A DNA stretch of 64,000 bases, from NCBI GenBank assembly GCA_030247855.1, contig JAPDRN010000055.1, positions 148,412-212,411 of the forward strand, read 5' to 3'. The notes beneath the pieces are model-generated. The model saw nothing but the letters and a program-made list of their open reading frames with translations, had not been told where the DNA came from and searched no databases. A program made the translations under genes and the position numbers. Origin of the DNA: Knufia peltigerae (Eukaryota; Ascomycota; Eurotiomycetes; Chaetothyriales; Trichomeriaceae). Below, in pieces: positions 1-10,881 of the stretch (within the stretch, counting starts at the first letter, position 1; each line of letters opens with the position of its first letter).

Positions 1-1217
1 CTGGCCTCGCTCCGACCTTCGGGCATCATGACGGAATTGTATCTGCTAGCTTCGGGACCGAAGCCAGTTGGGCTTGATATTGATGATCTTGCTCGGCTCG
101 TTCGCCGCCGCCGGGAAGAGCTCGCTTGCGGTCCTTGATCAGGACTTGATATAGGTTTTCGACAGTGAGGGCAAGTGTCGTGCTCTTTCAACCACGCTGT
201 AACACAGTCACCATGGAACCAGTGGTTGCAGGGTAGCGTTGTCACTTCATCCCCTAGCTCCACATTGTCCATGCATATTGAACACTCGGCTCGGCCTTCT
301 GCTCCTAACATCTCTGAGTCGACTTTCTTTTTTCCCAACGATCGGATCGCTTCTTCTGATGCCGGTGGTGGCGCACCGTTCCCAAGATCCTGCTCCATGA
401 GCTGCTCCATAACACGGTCAAAAGCTTGCTCGCCGAACACAATATCACCATGTTGGCCGGGCGTAACTAAGTGTTCTAGAAAGTCAAAGGGGCCCATCGG
501 GGGGTTATGTGCCTGTGGATTACCACGTTGGTTCGCTGTTGCTTCCATCGCAATGCGGTCCGACGCTGCGGTCATTGTCTGTAAAAGCATTGCAAGCATA
601 CTATTCGGGTCAGCTAGACATATCTAGTTAGAATTAGGCGCACCCACTCTTGTAGATTTCCCGTTGGGTTGTTTGCGTGAGGATTCCGGGGTTCGCCTGC
701 CATATGGAGGCCTCCCTGAGGATGTAGATTGCCAAACATTGGGGGTACGGCTTGATTCTATTGGCAATTAATCAGTAAGCATGTTATCTAAACGTCTGCA
801 TCATCTTGCACCAGGATGGCCCTTACATTCATTCCCAACGAGCCACCCGTCATGAACGTCCTTGTGCTAAAAGACACTCTCCCTCCACCATTGCCACTCG
901 TAAATTCAAACGTGGTAAAATTGTTGTGAGGATCCGGGTCGAAATTCTCGGCCCATGGGTTATGATCAAGCAAAGGTCGAAGATTAGGCAAAGAGGGAGG
1001 GGATGGTATACGATCTGGGCCAAAATCCGGCTCTGTTTCTGGGGTGAGCTGTTCCTCAGCGTCAGTATGGTCTGGCTGAAAGCTTGGATTCACTTACAAT
1101 CTCGGTGAATTCGCTCTCACATCTGGGGCAGATCAGTCCGCCATGTTCACGTTCCCATTCGTTATCGCATTGGTAGCAGAAGACCCGCTCTCCCATCACT
1201 CGTCCAGAATCTGCCAT
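1..1217 (-). CDS. RING-H2 E3 ubiquitin ligase (RNF126/RNF115-like), C-terminus cut by window edge
   Basis: Model: complement(join(<1..600, 648..757, 827..1048, 1098..1217)); exon phases close in one frame. The N-terminus (about residues 8-30) carries a CYQC...CPRC zinc ribbon, as in the RNF126/BCA2 class that binds ubiquitin. A disordered Pro/Asn/Gly-rich middle follows, then a RING-H2 finger near 165-310 on the plus-strand coordinates: CSIC, CNHWFH, CVTAW and CPHC are all readable, with the full C3H2C3 ligand set. After the RING comes an Arg/Ser-rich tail that runs off the window. The expected role is E2-dependent ubiquitin transfer to cytosolic or membrane quality-control substrates. Introns are 47-69 nt with standard GT/AG ends. 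The start at 1217 was chosen because it sits directly before the zinc ribbon; an in-frame upstream ATG at 1340 would add unconserved residues. Confidence 0.85.
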
Positions 1218-2111
1218 TGTAGAGTGCCAGATAGGAAGGGTGGTGGCGGTAGCAAGGTTGATACTGTCAGCGGTAGTGGTAGAAGCTGAATTTAGGAATC
1301 TGGAGTGTGTTTTCGTAGTTGGTAAGGCTGCGTCATTCACCAGCGGAGCCTAGAGTTCAATCTCGATCCGGGGGAATGATAGTGCCCGCGATGCTTAGTG
1401 CCCGCAGTAGTAGCGAGAGATAGGGATGGCTTGAGCGAGGACGATCGGTTGATGGGCAATTGATAGGAGGCGACGGTCAGTACGGATTATGAAGTGGTTG
1501 TTTGATGCTGTTTGCTGAGGGTGGAGTGAGAATAATGAATTCACCGTTGACAAGCTCAAAACGACTAGCTAGAAGGGTGATGCCTGGTAATAAATGGTAG
1601 GACTGGTGAGGCTGCGATTTATCGGATTTTTATTAGGTGCCACCATGCGAGGATGGCGAAATAGTGAGCCACACGCCCAGTTGTGAAGTTGACGTATTCG
1701 TGGGCGCTTCCGACACGTAGTTTTATCGATGATGTTCTTGATTCCGTGCCTAGCTACCAAAGGCGTAATGGTAGGTAACGAATTTGTAAGAAGACCAGCT
1801 AATTATGATGTGAGGGAATATATAATATACAGAGTACCCAATCTGATTAGCTGGCGAACAATGAATGCTGGTGAATATGTCTTTGGACACAATAATCAGT
1901 CATTTAATTCACTCCGTCCGGAGCAGCAAAGTAGAATATATCATTAATTTCAGCAAAGGTACCGGAATTTTGTACAGGCCTAGCCCTTTCGACACATTCT
2001 GAGACGGTCTCGCTTCTCGGTCTAGGACATCAGAAGAACATTCGGAGACTTGGTAACCCGTTATCATTCTGGGCGAGACCACGCTCCAAGAACAACATTC
2101 TCTCGAGAGGA
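1218..2111. other. Intergenic, no gene seen
   Basis: This gap holds the upstream region of the RING gene and the 3' side of FIS1. It includes an AT-rich stretch around 1800-1960. ORFs of 60-72 codons here lack any recognisable motif or splice partner. Confidence 0.6.
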
Positions 2112-2741
2112 TCATCGCCGCCGTGATCCTCTCATCATCATACTGCCCAAGATTCCCGCAGCAACAGCGACGCCTCCAACGATGGCGATCCCCATCAATC
2201 CTTCCTTCGACACCCTGTCATCGATCAACTGCCTCAAGCTGCTGGCCTGCAGATTGCCAGGCTCCTTCTCCAGTAACAGATCATTGTACCTCCGTGCCTC
2301 TGCGTAGTTGCCCAACTTGTAGTTTCCCAGCGCCAGATAGTACAGGCACTCTCTTCTTCGTTCGGGAGTGGTCTTAAATATATCGGAAAGTAGTTGGACG
2401 CCGAGCTGTTGCTCGCTTCGCTGATTTGATTTGATCAAGCCCTGCACAAAGCTGTAAGTAACAAAGCCTGCCAACAAACATGCAACCTAGCATACCCAGG
2501 CATAGTTAAACTTGGTCTGTACCCCAACGTAGTCGCCTTCTTTCTCGTACTGTGCTCTGAGCACTTGTAGTTCGGCGGGTTTTAGGGGACTGCGCTTGTG
2601 TTAATGTTTGTGTTGGAGCTGCGGTGCCGGATCGCAACGAACCTCTCTGCGTCTGCAGCATCTATCGAAGTTGTCAGTGCCAGCGTCAATGAACATTTGT
2701 CGAGGCGTCGAGATAAGCTTACATGGTAAATTTGATGGCAT
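2112..2741 (-). CDS. FIS1: Mitochondrial fission 1 protein
   Basis: Model: complement(join(2112..2441, 2496..2589, 2643..2661, 2723..2741)), 153 aa, the usual length for Fis1. Exons 1 and 2 are only 19 nt each and together encode the start MPSNLPYAADAES. Exon 3 gives the first TPR-like helices ([20 protein letters not shown]) and exon 4 the second TPR repeat ([20 protein letters not shown]). The C-terminus is a Gly/Ala-rich transmembrane anchor followed by a basic tail (RGSRRR), typical of a tail-anchored outer-membrane protein. Fis1 recruits the dynamin Dnm1 through adaptors to mitochondria and peroxisomes. The model depends on splicing because no single frame holds the whole protein. It is divergent from SPC24 with 430 bp between the start codons. 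Confidence 0.95.
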
Positions 2742-3171
2742 GATTCCAAAGAACGCTGGGATTTGATTTGAGTAAGGGATGTTAATGTCCAAAAGATAAT
2801 CAACGACAATAATCGAGGCGAACTATAATCCAGGCTCGTTTTTTGAAGTTTGACTGCGGAGGCGGTTGCGTTTGCCTGCTGTACATTAAATCCTCAGGGT
2901 CTGGTGGTTCACGGTAGGAAGGCTCCGTGGTGCCTGTGCACCCGTGACGTGACGTCTTTCCATCCTCGTGGAGCGCCCCCAGTTAGGGTTCGTGCAGGCG
3001 GGTACCAGGTTTACATTCTAGGTACGGTAGGGGAGCCCTGCGCAGTCACTAGCCGTTGCCCAGTAAACAAACCCCATCCCAGCATAGCCTAAATAAATTC
3101 ATTCCTCACCACTGAGCGTATCTTGCCTGCGCCAACAGTACCATTCGACAATCAACACCAGATCCTACAAA
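2742..3171. promoter_or_regulatory. Divergent promoter region FIS1/SPC24
   Basis: 430 bp between two outward-facing start codons. No TATA box or clear operator was seen. The sequence is GC-rich for an intergenic region. Confidence 0.5.
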
Positions 3172-3871
3172 ATGCTTCTTGACGAAGACCCTGCTGCGGT
3201 GAGTATTCCCGGTTCATATCTGCTATTGTGCCTGACCCCAGCCTACAGCTCATCCGGGCAACGGTGACCAACTTCAACATTGCGCCAGACAAAGCGGCCC
3301 TTTCGCGTGTAAATGACTCGCTTTCAACGCTACAACAATCGAGAGACCTGCGCATTCGAGATGCAGATACAGTTCTAAGAAAACTCTCACGACAATTGGC
3401 AACGCTTGAATCCCAGCGAAAGGAAGTCGTCTCTGGTCACGACAGTGGACGTCACGCGAGCGAGATTGTGCAGCTTGACACGAGGAAGTTCCGTGTTGCA
3501 AAGCAAGCTTCGGAGCTGGAAGTGGAAAGTGAGAGGTTAGAGGCCGAGCTCGAAAGACTGAAGCATCGCTTGGACGACCTGGAAGAGCAAGGGGTGGAAG
3601 GGGACGAGAATACTCGACGGGCACGGGAGGCTGATGATCCTACTATGTGAGTACTTCTGGAATCCTAGCTGATGTTATGCTGACACAAACGAGCCTCCGG
3701 TTGTGGCTGTACAGATCTCTGGGAATTATGCTGGATCAAGACGAAGCAGGCAACTATAACAAGGCAACCATTGGGAATACCAAGAAGGGAGATGTCCACG
3801 TTGTAAACATTGATCCAAAGTTCTCGAGATGGTTTTACGCAGATTACTTTTGGCAGACATTGCAAGGCTAA
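3172..3871 (+). CDS. SPC24: Kinetochore protein Spc24 (Ndc80 complex)
   Basis: Model: join(3172..3198, 3249..3646, 3694..3871), 200 aa. Exon 1 codes for nine residues (MLLDEDPAA). The middle exon is a long heptad-rich coiled coil (roughly residues 20-140, many Glu/Arg/Leu). The last exon is the globular domain ending in NIDPKFSRWFYADYFWQTLQG, a pattern I associate with fungal Spc24. Spc24 pairs with Spc25 and anchors the Ndc80 complex to the inner kinetochore. Both introns are about 50 nt with GTGAGT donors, and the third exon phase restores the LRLWLYRSLGI motif at the start of the globular domain. Confidence 0.93.
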
Positions 3872-4399
3872 GATCACGCCAGGCAATTGATGGATAATGT
3901 GTATTCTTGAGCGAGGTGTTCAGGTTGGACAATGCCATGACTTCAGGATGGGAATGATATACAACGAATAATGACAGGGTTTTTTCACAACATGGCACTT
4001 CAGTATTTTAAAAATGGGTAACATGATCTGTGGTTTGCCGATATGAATGTTGCTACCACAAGAGCATTTTGGGCGGGGACTTTCCCTGGTCTTGTACTGG
4101 TCACGATATTTTTTTGTAGTAGGAACCTGCCATACTGAACAAGAGTACTTGTGGAAGCTTTGCACTGTATGGTAACATGTATCCGTACTGAGCAGCGCGA
4201 ATGCCACAATATAAACAAATACCCAAGGTGGCTCCGGAGTTGAGGATACGCTAACCAAATGTAAAGTAGCTCCGGGTCCGGAAAAATAGAAGTGCCGACA
4301 CTTTTCTCGACTTTCCCGTCGCAGCTTCAAGTCAATCCGAAGATTTCTAGCGAAGCCGTGTAGGTTGGGATTGGGACTTTATTACCATCTCCTCCAACC
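3872..4399. other. Intergenic, SPC24 3' side and uS4m upstream region
   Basis: No coding signal found. A minus-strand ORF of 136 codons (3920-4330) has no family features and is AT-rich non-coding in character. Confidence 0.6.
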
Positions 4400-5842
4400 A
4401 TGCGTAACAGGGCAGCAACTCGGCTGACGGTCAAGAAAAATGAAACACCGGTAAAGATTTCTTTGTCCCATAATCCTCTTCATGGGTCGTCGCTTTTAAC
4501 GATAAAGTATAGAAAATCAGACAATCTTGGAGCAAATATAATCTCTTCAACCTAACCCGGCTACGAGGAGATCCTTACAGACCTCTCAACTTTTTTAAGA
4601 CGAAATGGAAGTCCAAGTCTTTATCCCGAAGCTACCACGGCGAACAAGTTCGAGAGAAGCAATGGGTACGCATGTTCGACAGAAGAATCCGCTCGGTGAT
4701 ACCGATGAACGCACGGTACCTCGCATCCAACGACGGCTCGCGTGAGTCTGCCGGTAGAGGATCGGGTCTTGTCAGCGATCGAAATGAGCGGAACTCGTCG
4801 AGGTGGGACAGGACGAAGAAGAAGAAGGAGGTGCCATATATGCAAATGACCTATGCTCCGATGGAAAGACGACTGGACACCGCCATCTTTCGAGCACTGT
4901 TCGCGAGCAGTGCCCGACAAGCAAGGCAGTTTGTTGTACACGGAGCAGTCAAGGTGAATGGGAAGCAAGTACGTACATGAGCTCCGAGAGCGAAGATCCC
5001 AAACTTACAAGGTCGTGCAGATGCGGTACCCAGGCTACCTCCTGAACCCCGGGGACATGTTCCAGGTATTGCCAGAACGCGTCATGTACGCCACAGGCGC
5101 TCCCAAAGTCAACGAACGGGCAAAATCCGAAGACAAGCAGAACGCCGATGAAGAGGCGGCAGAGGAGATCGGCAAGGAAGAACAACAACCAGCAGCAGAA
5201 CCTGAAGAGGCGGAGGCCCAGGCTGAAGAGCAGGATCCCCGCGAGGTTCTGAAAGCACTCAAATCGCAGGCACGAGCTCTCCTCGCATCTTCCAAGCAAG
5301 ATTTAGGAGCGAAGCGGAAGCAAGACTTGCGCGCATTTTCCAAGTCCATCCAACGACTCCTGTCCAAGAGCAAATCCGCGTCGATCGAGACGGACAGTGC
5401 GGAAGCACAGCTGGCGGAGATCCAACAGCAACTCCAGGTCAGGAGAGAAAATAAAGCGGCAGGAGAACCCTCGTCGTCGTCACCGTCGGCCGTACAAGTC
5501 GCATCCGCCTCCGTCGAGGGTGCAGCAGAGACGCAAACGGAGACAAAGGCCGAACAACAACTCCACATTGACGACGAAGAATACAACGAGCTGCTTACGG
5601 CTCTGAGGTCCATGCAGGAGAACCCCATCGACGACTCCAAACCCTATGCCACCCCCTGGACGCCCCGGGACTACATGAGCGTGTTCGCGTTCGTCCCCCG
5701 GTTCCTGGAGGTCAACCACAAGATCTGTGCGGCCGTCTACCTGAGACACCCCGTGGCGCGGCCGGGGCTGGCCGAGGTGCCGACGCCCTTTTCGGAATAC
5801 ATCAACAGCTCGGCCTTCACGTGGTACCTCAGGAGGAGGTAG
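4400..5842 (+). CDS. NAM9: Mitochondrial small-subunit ribosomal protein uS4m
   Basis: Model: join(4400..4450, 4513..4968, 5021..5842), 442 aa. The exon 1-2 junction gives ETPKIRQSWSKYNLFNL, the typical uS4m N-terminal pattern. Exon 2 holds the S4 RNA-binding motif (MERRLDTAIFRALFASSARQ...FVVHGAVKVNGKQ), which is completed in exon 3 by MRYPGYLLNPGDMF. A long acidic Glu/Ala/Gln-rich insertion (about residues 200-375) precedes the conserved C-terminal segment with TPWTPRDYMSVFAF and YLRHPVARPGLAEVPTPF. This layout matches fungal Nam9 proteins, which are longer than bacterial S4. It acts in mitochondrial 30S assembly and decoding fidelity. Both introns are phase 0 with GTA donors. Confidence 0.9.
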
Positions 5843-6165
5843 CAAGGCGAGAAACGAAATCCGGGAGGATTCAAGATAGAAACTGTAGTATTGTACTATA
5901 TATACCTTACCTGCCTTACCTACCTAGGTAGCTTTGTGCGCTTAGCGGTTTTTTCGGCGCATAGGTCACGATTTCTCTCTCAAGGAGAGATAAAAAGAGA
6001 GGAAGTAAAAAATGTATTTCACATATGCATTCGCAAAGTGTTATTCATCAGTGCCCACGGCGTGGTTTGGTCAAAAATTTTGATTTCTCCTGAAGAGAGA
6101 CAATACATCCTATTTCTATCATCATCTCCAAATCTACGGAGTACCCCTCTGTATAAAGAAGAAGT
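5843..6165. other. Convergent intergenic spacer with a TACCTAGGTA palindrome
   Basis: Spacer between two genes converging from either side. It holds the palindrome TACCTAGGTA at 5921-5930 and the recurrent motif TACGGAGTA at 6135-6143. No gene seen. Confidence 0.6.
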
Positions 6166-7326
6166 TCACAGCAAGGGGTTTGATCTATATTCAGGAGCGG
6201 CGTCGCCATTGACTTCGGGCTTTTTGGCCTGATTCTCCTTTTCGAGGGGGATCTCGTCTTCGAGTTCGGCAAGGTACTTTTCGGCCTCGAGGGCCGCTAT
6301 ACACCCGCTCCCGGCGCTGGTGATGGCCTGTCGGTATCTCTTGTCCTGCACGTCACCGGCGGCGAAGACACCAGGAATACTCGTGTAGCTCGTGCCGGGT
6401 TTCGTCACAATGTATCCCTCTTCGTCCGTGTCGACTTGGCCCTTGAAAATCGCCGTGGCCGGGTCGTGCCCGACAGCATAAAACAGACCGTTGGCCTCCA
6501 TGACCTCCTCGGCACCGCTCTGCACGTTTTTGATCTTCAAGTGTGTCATGAGACCTCTCGGCTTATTTTCACCCTGCACTTCGACCGCGACGTGGTTGAA
6601 TTTGACCGTGACTTTGGGGTTCGCCAGGAGTCTCTTCGCCATGGCCTTGGAGGCTCGCAGCTTGTCCTTGCGGACGAGCACCGTGACGTGCGAGCCGTAC
6701 TTCGTCAGAAACATGGCCTCTTCGGCCGCCGAGTCTCCTCCGCCGATGACCGCCAGCGGCTTGTTTCTGAAGATGGGGACCGCCCCGTCACAGACCGCAC
6801 ACGCCGAGATTCCGTTTTGCCAATACGTCTCTTCGCCCGGCAGGGCCAGCCTCCTGGCGTTGGCTCCCGTGGCGATGATGACGGCGTCGGCGGTGTGGGC
6901 TGGTTCGTCCGCCTCACCGTCCTCGTACTCGCGCCACAGTTTGAAGGGTCGTTGGTTCAGGTCGACCTTCGTTATCGTCTCAGTGATGATCTCGGTGCCG
7001 AACCGTTCACTCTGTGCCCTCATCTGATCCATGAGCTCCGAGCCGCCAATCCCCTGTGCGAAGCCGGGGTAGTTTTCAATGTCGGTCGTCGTGGTCAGTT
7101 GCCCCCCTGCCGCGGTGCCACCCGCCAACATGCCTTCGTACATGACCGGCTTGAGTTCTGCGCGGGAGAGGTAGATGGCCGCGGTGTGGGCGGCAGGCCC
7201 TGAGCCGATGATGGCCACTTTTGTGTGAGGTGGAGGCGCCATGGCGCTGGTGAGGGTCGACGAAATCGAACGCGCCGTGGAGGGTGCTTGTTGAGACTTT
7301 TGCTGGAAGGTCGAGGTCGCTGCCAC
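6166..7326 (-). CDS. TRR1: Thioredoxin reductase (NADPH), possibly dual-targeted
   Basis: Single-exon 386-aa low-molecular-weight thioredoxin reductase. The FAD-binding motif is IIGSGPAAHTA near residues 39-49, the redox-active disulfide is CAVC at 176-179, and the NADPH motif is GGGDSAAEEA near 194-203. The second FAD-binding motif GVFAAGDVQDKRYRQA lies toward the C-terminus. It reduces thioredoxin with NADPH. The first 28 residues are rich in Ser, Thr, Gln and Ala with few acids, like a mitochondrial presequence; a second Met at residue 29 (7242) starts the cytosol-type sequence MAPPPHTKV. Alternative starts could yield mitochondrial and cytosolic forms, which is an inference. It converges with uS4m. 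Confidence 0.95.
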   Translation of the reverse strand: MAATSTFQQKSQQAPSTARSISSTLTSAMAPPPHTKVAIIGSGPAAHTAAIYLSRAELKPVMYEGMLAGGTAAGGQLTTTTDIENYPGFAQGIGGSELMDQMRAQSERFGTEIITETITKVDLNQRPFKLWREYEDGEADEPAHTADAVIIATGANARRLALPGEETYWQNGISACAVCDGAVPIFRNKPLAVIGGGDSAAEEAMFLTKYGSHVTVLVRKDKLRASKAMAKRLLANPKVTVKFNHVAVEVQGENKPRGLMTHLKIKNVQSGAEEVMEANGLFYAVGHDPATAIFKGQVDTDEEGYIVTKPGTSYTSIPGVFAAGDVQDKRYRQAITSAGSGCIAALEAEKYLAELEDEIPLEKENQAKKPEVNGDAAPEYRSNPLL

Positions 7327-8250
7327 GGTAAGACTGAGGGAGGAGCGGAGGGGTAGTTGAGCTGCGCGACGGCGGAAAGTTGAAGAAAACAGTTTGACGG
7401 ATCTTTTGAAGAAGATAGAGATGGAGAAACCAAAAAAAAAACGTCGAAGTCTATGTGACCTGGTCGCAGAAAGTTGAGAAGCAGGGGATGGACGGATGTT
7501 TCTATGAGAAGCGCAGCACGCAAGATTTGATATACAGCACGAGTAACAGCCTCAAGTAGTTGACAAATTATGGCAAAAATGTAGTGTCGGTTTAAACAGC
7601 GAGCCTTTTTCGATGGATCTAGTGCCATTGATGAGGTAAACATGCAAGGGGCAGAAAGCGGGAAATGATCACCTACTGTAACAAGTCAGGTACGTTGGTT
7701 TAGGTACCCCGAACTTACCGTGACGAGACAATGCTTATAGGTGCATGCCTTATTGGTTAGGTACCTTTTAGCGGTAACCCAGGCATGTTCGACCTGCCCC
7801 AGGCACAGTTCAGTAGCTTAAAATCACGCATCAGCACAGGATTGCTAAGCACCAGAGATTCAAAGATCGAACTGCTCTCACCGTTGACCTTTGACCGTGG
7901 CGCAGAGGCTTACCGAGAGAACAGTCGTCTTTTTATTTACGCTGCTCTCACGACCCTCTTACATTGGTTGAGTCATAGTCACTCCCGTCTATATTTCACA
8001 AGTTGGTATCATTTAAAATAAAATAATAAAAACAGAAAATAAGGGATGAGGCTCACGTAACGGTTGCCCGCGCTTGTTTGAATTTGTTCACTTCGACATT
8101 CGGAGCACTGGACAGGAATCGTATTGCGTCAACATCACTTTCTGGCCATCGCAATGCTACGTTGTAATTAGACAGTCTGATTCCCCCAACTCACCTCATT
8201 GATTACCTATTGTTACAGCATCTCCTTCACAGCAAATCAATAACACAGGC
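7327..8250. promoter_or_regulatory. Divergent promoter region, thioredoxin reductase/HAD hydrolase
   Basis: About 0.9 kb with an A-run at 7432-7441 (T-run on the reductase strand), several GGTACC-containing repeats near 7690-7770, and an A-rich patch at 8015-8040. No gene seen. Confidence 0.5.
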
Positions 8251-9321
8251 ATGTCAGTCTTCCAGAACTTTCAAACATTTTTCAAGAGTCTCACCAGTCC
8301 AAAACGTGTTCCTACGTTCGTGGTCACCCTTGATGCCCTGGGGACCTTATATCGTTTCAAGCAACCAGTGGCCCGGCAATATATCGACCTTGCTCGGAAA
8401 TCGGGCTTGAAAGACAACGTCGACACTGACCGACTGAACGCTTCATTCAAAGAGGCATTCAAGCACTACAATGCCGCATACCCAAACTACGGAAAAGGGC
8501 AACTCGAAAGTCCGGAAGAGTGGTGGACCAAGGTGATTGATCGAGCTTTTGGACAAGTCGTCGACCAAAATGTTGAGCTGCCCAGGAACCTAGGGTCCCT
8601 GCTGTATCGTCATTTTGCCGGGAGAGACGCCTACGAACTTTACCCAGATGTATGGCCCTTCTTCCAAGCTCTTCGATCTCTCAAAAAGGATTTCAGCGAC
8701 CCCGATGGCCCCCTCATCGCCACAGGCGTCGTCACCAATTCCGACCCTCGCGTTTCCACCGTTCTTCAGGAGCTCGGTTTGGCAGTGCAGGCAAAACCTC
8801 CCGAGCGCCGTATCGGTGACGCACTCAGTAATGCGTGGACCGATGCCAAACTACAACGTCTAGACGGACTGTTTTCATACGAAGCTCTCGCTTATAGCCG
8901 CGACAATGATATAGACTTCCTTTCCACCAGCTACGAGACGGACTGCCAGAAGCCAGACCCGGACGCCTGGATCGAAGGCCAGAAGTTAGTCCACGTGTTG
9001 CCTATTATCCGAAAGGCTGTGGCCCTTCGAGACTCTCCAAGTACGAATGTCTCTGAATACATGCAGAAAACCGCACAAAGTGCGGGCTACCGAGTTGGGG
9101 AGTTGCTGTGGCTTCATATTGGTGACGAGTACGAGAAGGACTATGTCGGAGCGACCGAAGCTTCACTGGACGCTTTGCTGCTTACGCGAGAGACTGATGG
9201 TGATATGCCGCACAAAATCAACACGTCGGCGGCGCCAGACATCCCGACCATTTCTTCGTTGAAAGAAGCTACTTTGATAATCAATCTCAAGGCGCGAGAA
9301 CTTTTTCAACGTGGATCATGA
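8251..9321 (+). CDS. HAD-like hydrolase with altered motif I
   Basis: Single-exon 356-aa protein of the haloacid dehalogenase superfamily, resembling the HDHD3-type subgroup. Motif I is VTLDALGTLYRF: Asp28 is the nucleophile position, but the usual second Asp two residues later is Leu30. Motif II is VVTNSDPR (about 160-167), motif III is the Lys in CQKPDPD, and motif IV is HIGDEYEKDYVGA. An alpha-helical cap sits between motifs I and II. Loss of the second Asp, the general acid/base of HAD phosphatases, is seen in non-phosphatase or divergent HAD members, so phosphatase activity should not be assumed. The substrate is unknown. Confidence 0.8.
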   Translation: MSVFQNFQTFFKSLTSPKRVPTFVVTLDALGTLYRFKQPVARQYIDLARKSGLKDNVDTDRLNASFKEAFKHYNAAYPNYGKGQLESPEEWWTKVIDRAFGQVVDQNVELPRNLGSLLYRHFAGRDAYELYPDVWPFFQALRSLKKDFSDPDGPLIATGVVTNSDPRVSTVLQELGLAVQAKPPERRIGDALSNAWTDAKLQRLDGLFSYEALAYSRDNDIDFLSTSYETDCQKPDPDAWIEGQKLVHVLPIIRKAVALRDSPSTNVSEYMQKTAQSAGYRVGELLWLHIGDEYEKDYVGATEASLDALLLTRETDGDMPHKINTSAAPDIPTISSLKEATLIINLKARELFQRGS

Positions 9322-9423
9322 ACCAGTTCCTACCATTGTGGCAGTTGGTCTACTTTATCTTTCTATGACTCCCTTCCTATCACGACATCCTAACTGAAGG
9401 AAGGGGGTCGCAACCTCTATCTA

Positions 9424-10881
9424 TCAGATCGCAGCCGCGGCAAAGAGTTCAGAAGCATCTGCAACTTGTCCGCTGTTCCCCAAGAGCTTCAGAGAGGCAA
9501 TCATCTCTGCTGCTTTTTCCTTGCTCATAAACTTGGCCACTTCAAAGGGAAAGCGTGATTCCACTTCCTCGAAAGTCAGCCAGGGAACGTCAGGCAAATG
9601 CTGTTCTACAAGACGCCCATCCGCCAGCCTGACCTCAACTTTGGCGGGCTGTAGGCCTCTTTGGAAGTCTATGTTGAATTGCTCGTTGGTCAATAGCTCG
9701 CATTTACTCATCAAATCCATGATGCGCGGGTCGTCGACCTTGGTGAAGACCTCTTCGTCGAGCCGACCGTAAACCAGTGCTGCAGATACGCCATACTGAA
9801 TGCTCATCTTACTCTGTTGGATATTCTCCAGTTGCCCAGCATTGTTACACCCGGGGTACTTGATGGCTTGTGATGTGGCAACAATGGTGATCATTTGAAC
9901 GGACTGAGGGTCATCCAGACGCAACCTCAGCGCCGCAGCCAGTGGAGTTTGGGCAAAGTTACACCCGGCGACAGGTTTGAAGTGAACATCCATGATGCCC
10001 TGGCCGATTTCAGAGCGGCTGATCCAATCTTTGAAGGTCACACTAGCGTCTGAAGAACCAACACCCAGCGCTTCAAAAAGGCCATCTTTTCCTTCCAGTA
10101 CCGTATCACTGCAGAACATTCCGGTTTTGGCAAGGTCAAATGCCTGGATGCCCGCGCGACTTGCCGTGCCCATTTGAGTGAAGATCTCCAAACCTCCAGC
10201 CCAGGCCCATTCGTTCACACCACATGCTGCATTCAAAGCAAAACCCAATGCGCTGACAGCGATTTCCTCGCTGCAGCTCCCACCGGCGATTGCAGCGGCG
10301 GCGGCACCAAAAGCTCCCACCAGCCCGCTGGGGCGGAAGTGAGGGTTGAATTTGCCACTTGCGCGTATGGCGGTGCCCAGAAGAGCCGACATCTCATATC
10401 CTGCCACGATCGCTCTGATCAACTTCTCACCAGACCAGTGATGTCGCTGGGAAAGAGCGATGGCGGCAGAGAGGACGATGGAGCCGATGTGAGAACAAGA
10501 ATCGAGATGCATGTCATCTCGGATAGTGCTGATCTCATTAGAACAAAAAGAAGAGCAACAGGAAACAGAATGAATGACCTACCTGTGACCCAGCGCGGCA
10601 TTGACAAAGGCTGCCGTCTCAGCGGAGACTTTGGTCTTGGTCCCCCATACCTGAGCCTCCGGTGAACCAGATTGAGCGGTGGCATATTTAATCAACGCCT
10701 CGCCCCATGGGGTCGAAAGTCCTGAATGAGCTGCGGCAATGTAGTCAATCAGGCATACAACCACCTTTTGCCGTAACGTCGGAGAGATTTGCCCTTCCGC
10801 AATCGACTGTATGCGTCTCGCAGCCAGTCGAGTCAGACTGGTAGGCGGCACAGTGCCGTTCGATGCACCAGTGGAAGCCAT
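9424..10881 (-). CDS. MmgE/PrpD-family protein (dehydratase/decarboxylase fold)
   Basis: Model: complement(join(9424..10528, 10583..10881)), 467 aa. The intron boundary restores the conserved segment GHSTIRDDMHLDSCSHIGSIVLSAAIAL, where the Asp-Asp-Met-His stretch and following His are the family active-site region. Later landmarks include the Gly/Ala-rich GLVGAFGAAAAAIAGG helix and KPVAGCNFAQTPLAAAL. The family includes 2-methylcitrate dehydratase (PrpD), cis-aconitate decarboxylase (CadA/IRG1) and uncharacterised enzymes of di- and tricarboxylate metabolism. The sequence does not let me choose among them. It is the first gene of the accessory cluster and ends only 102 bp from the HAD gene, tail to tail. 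Confidence 0.85.

Noticed and set aside
1076..1097. 22-nt intron in the RING gene
   Set aside because: Too short for a spliceosomal intron; a 49-nt intron ending at 1049 with a CTGAC branch site fits the frame equally well.
5035..5640. Minus-strand 201-codon Ser/Ala/Cys-rich ORF
   Set aside because: Antisense of the acidic insertion in uS4m.
6436..7203. Plus-strand 255-codon ORF opposite thioredoxin reductase
   Set aside because: Mirror frame of a strongly conserved gene; no motif of its own.
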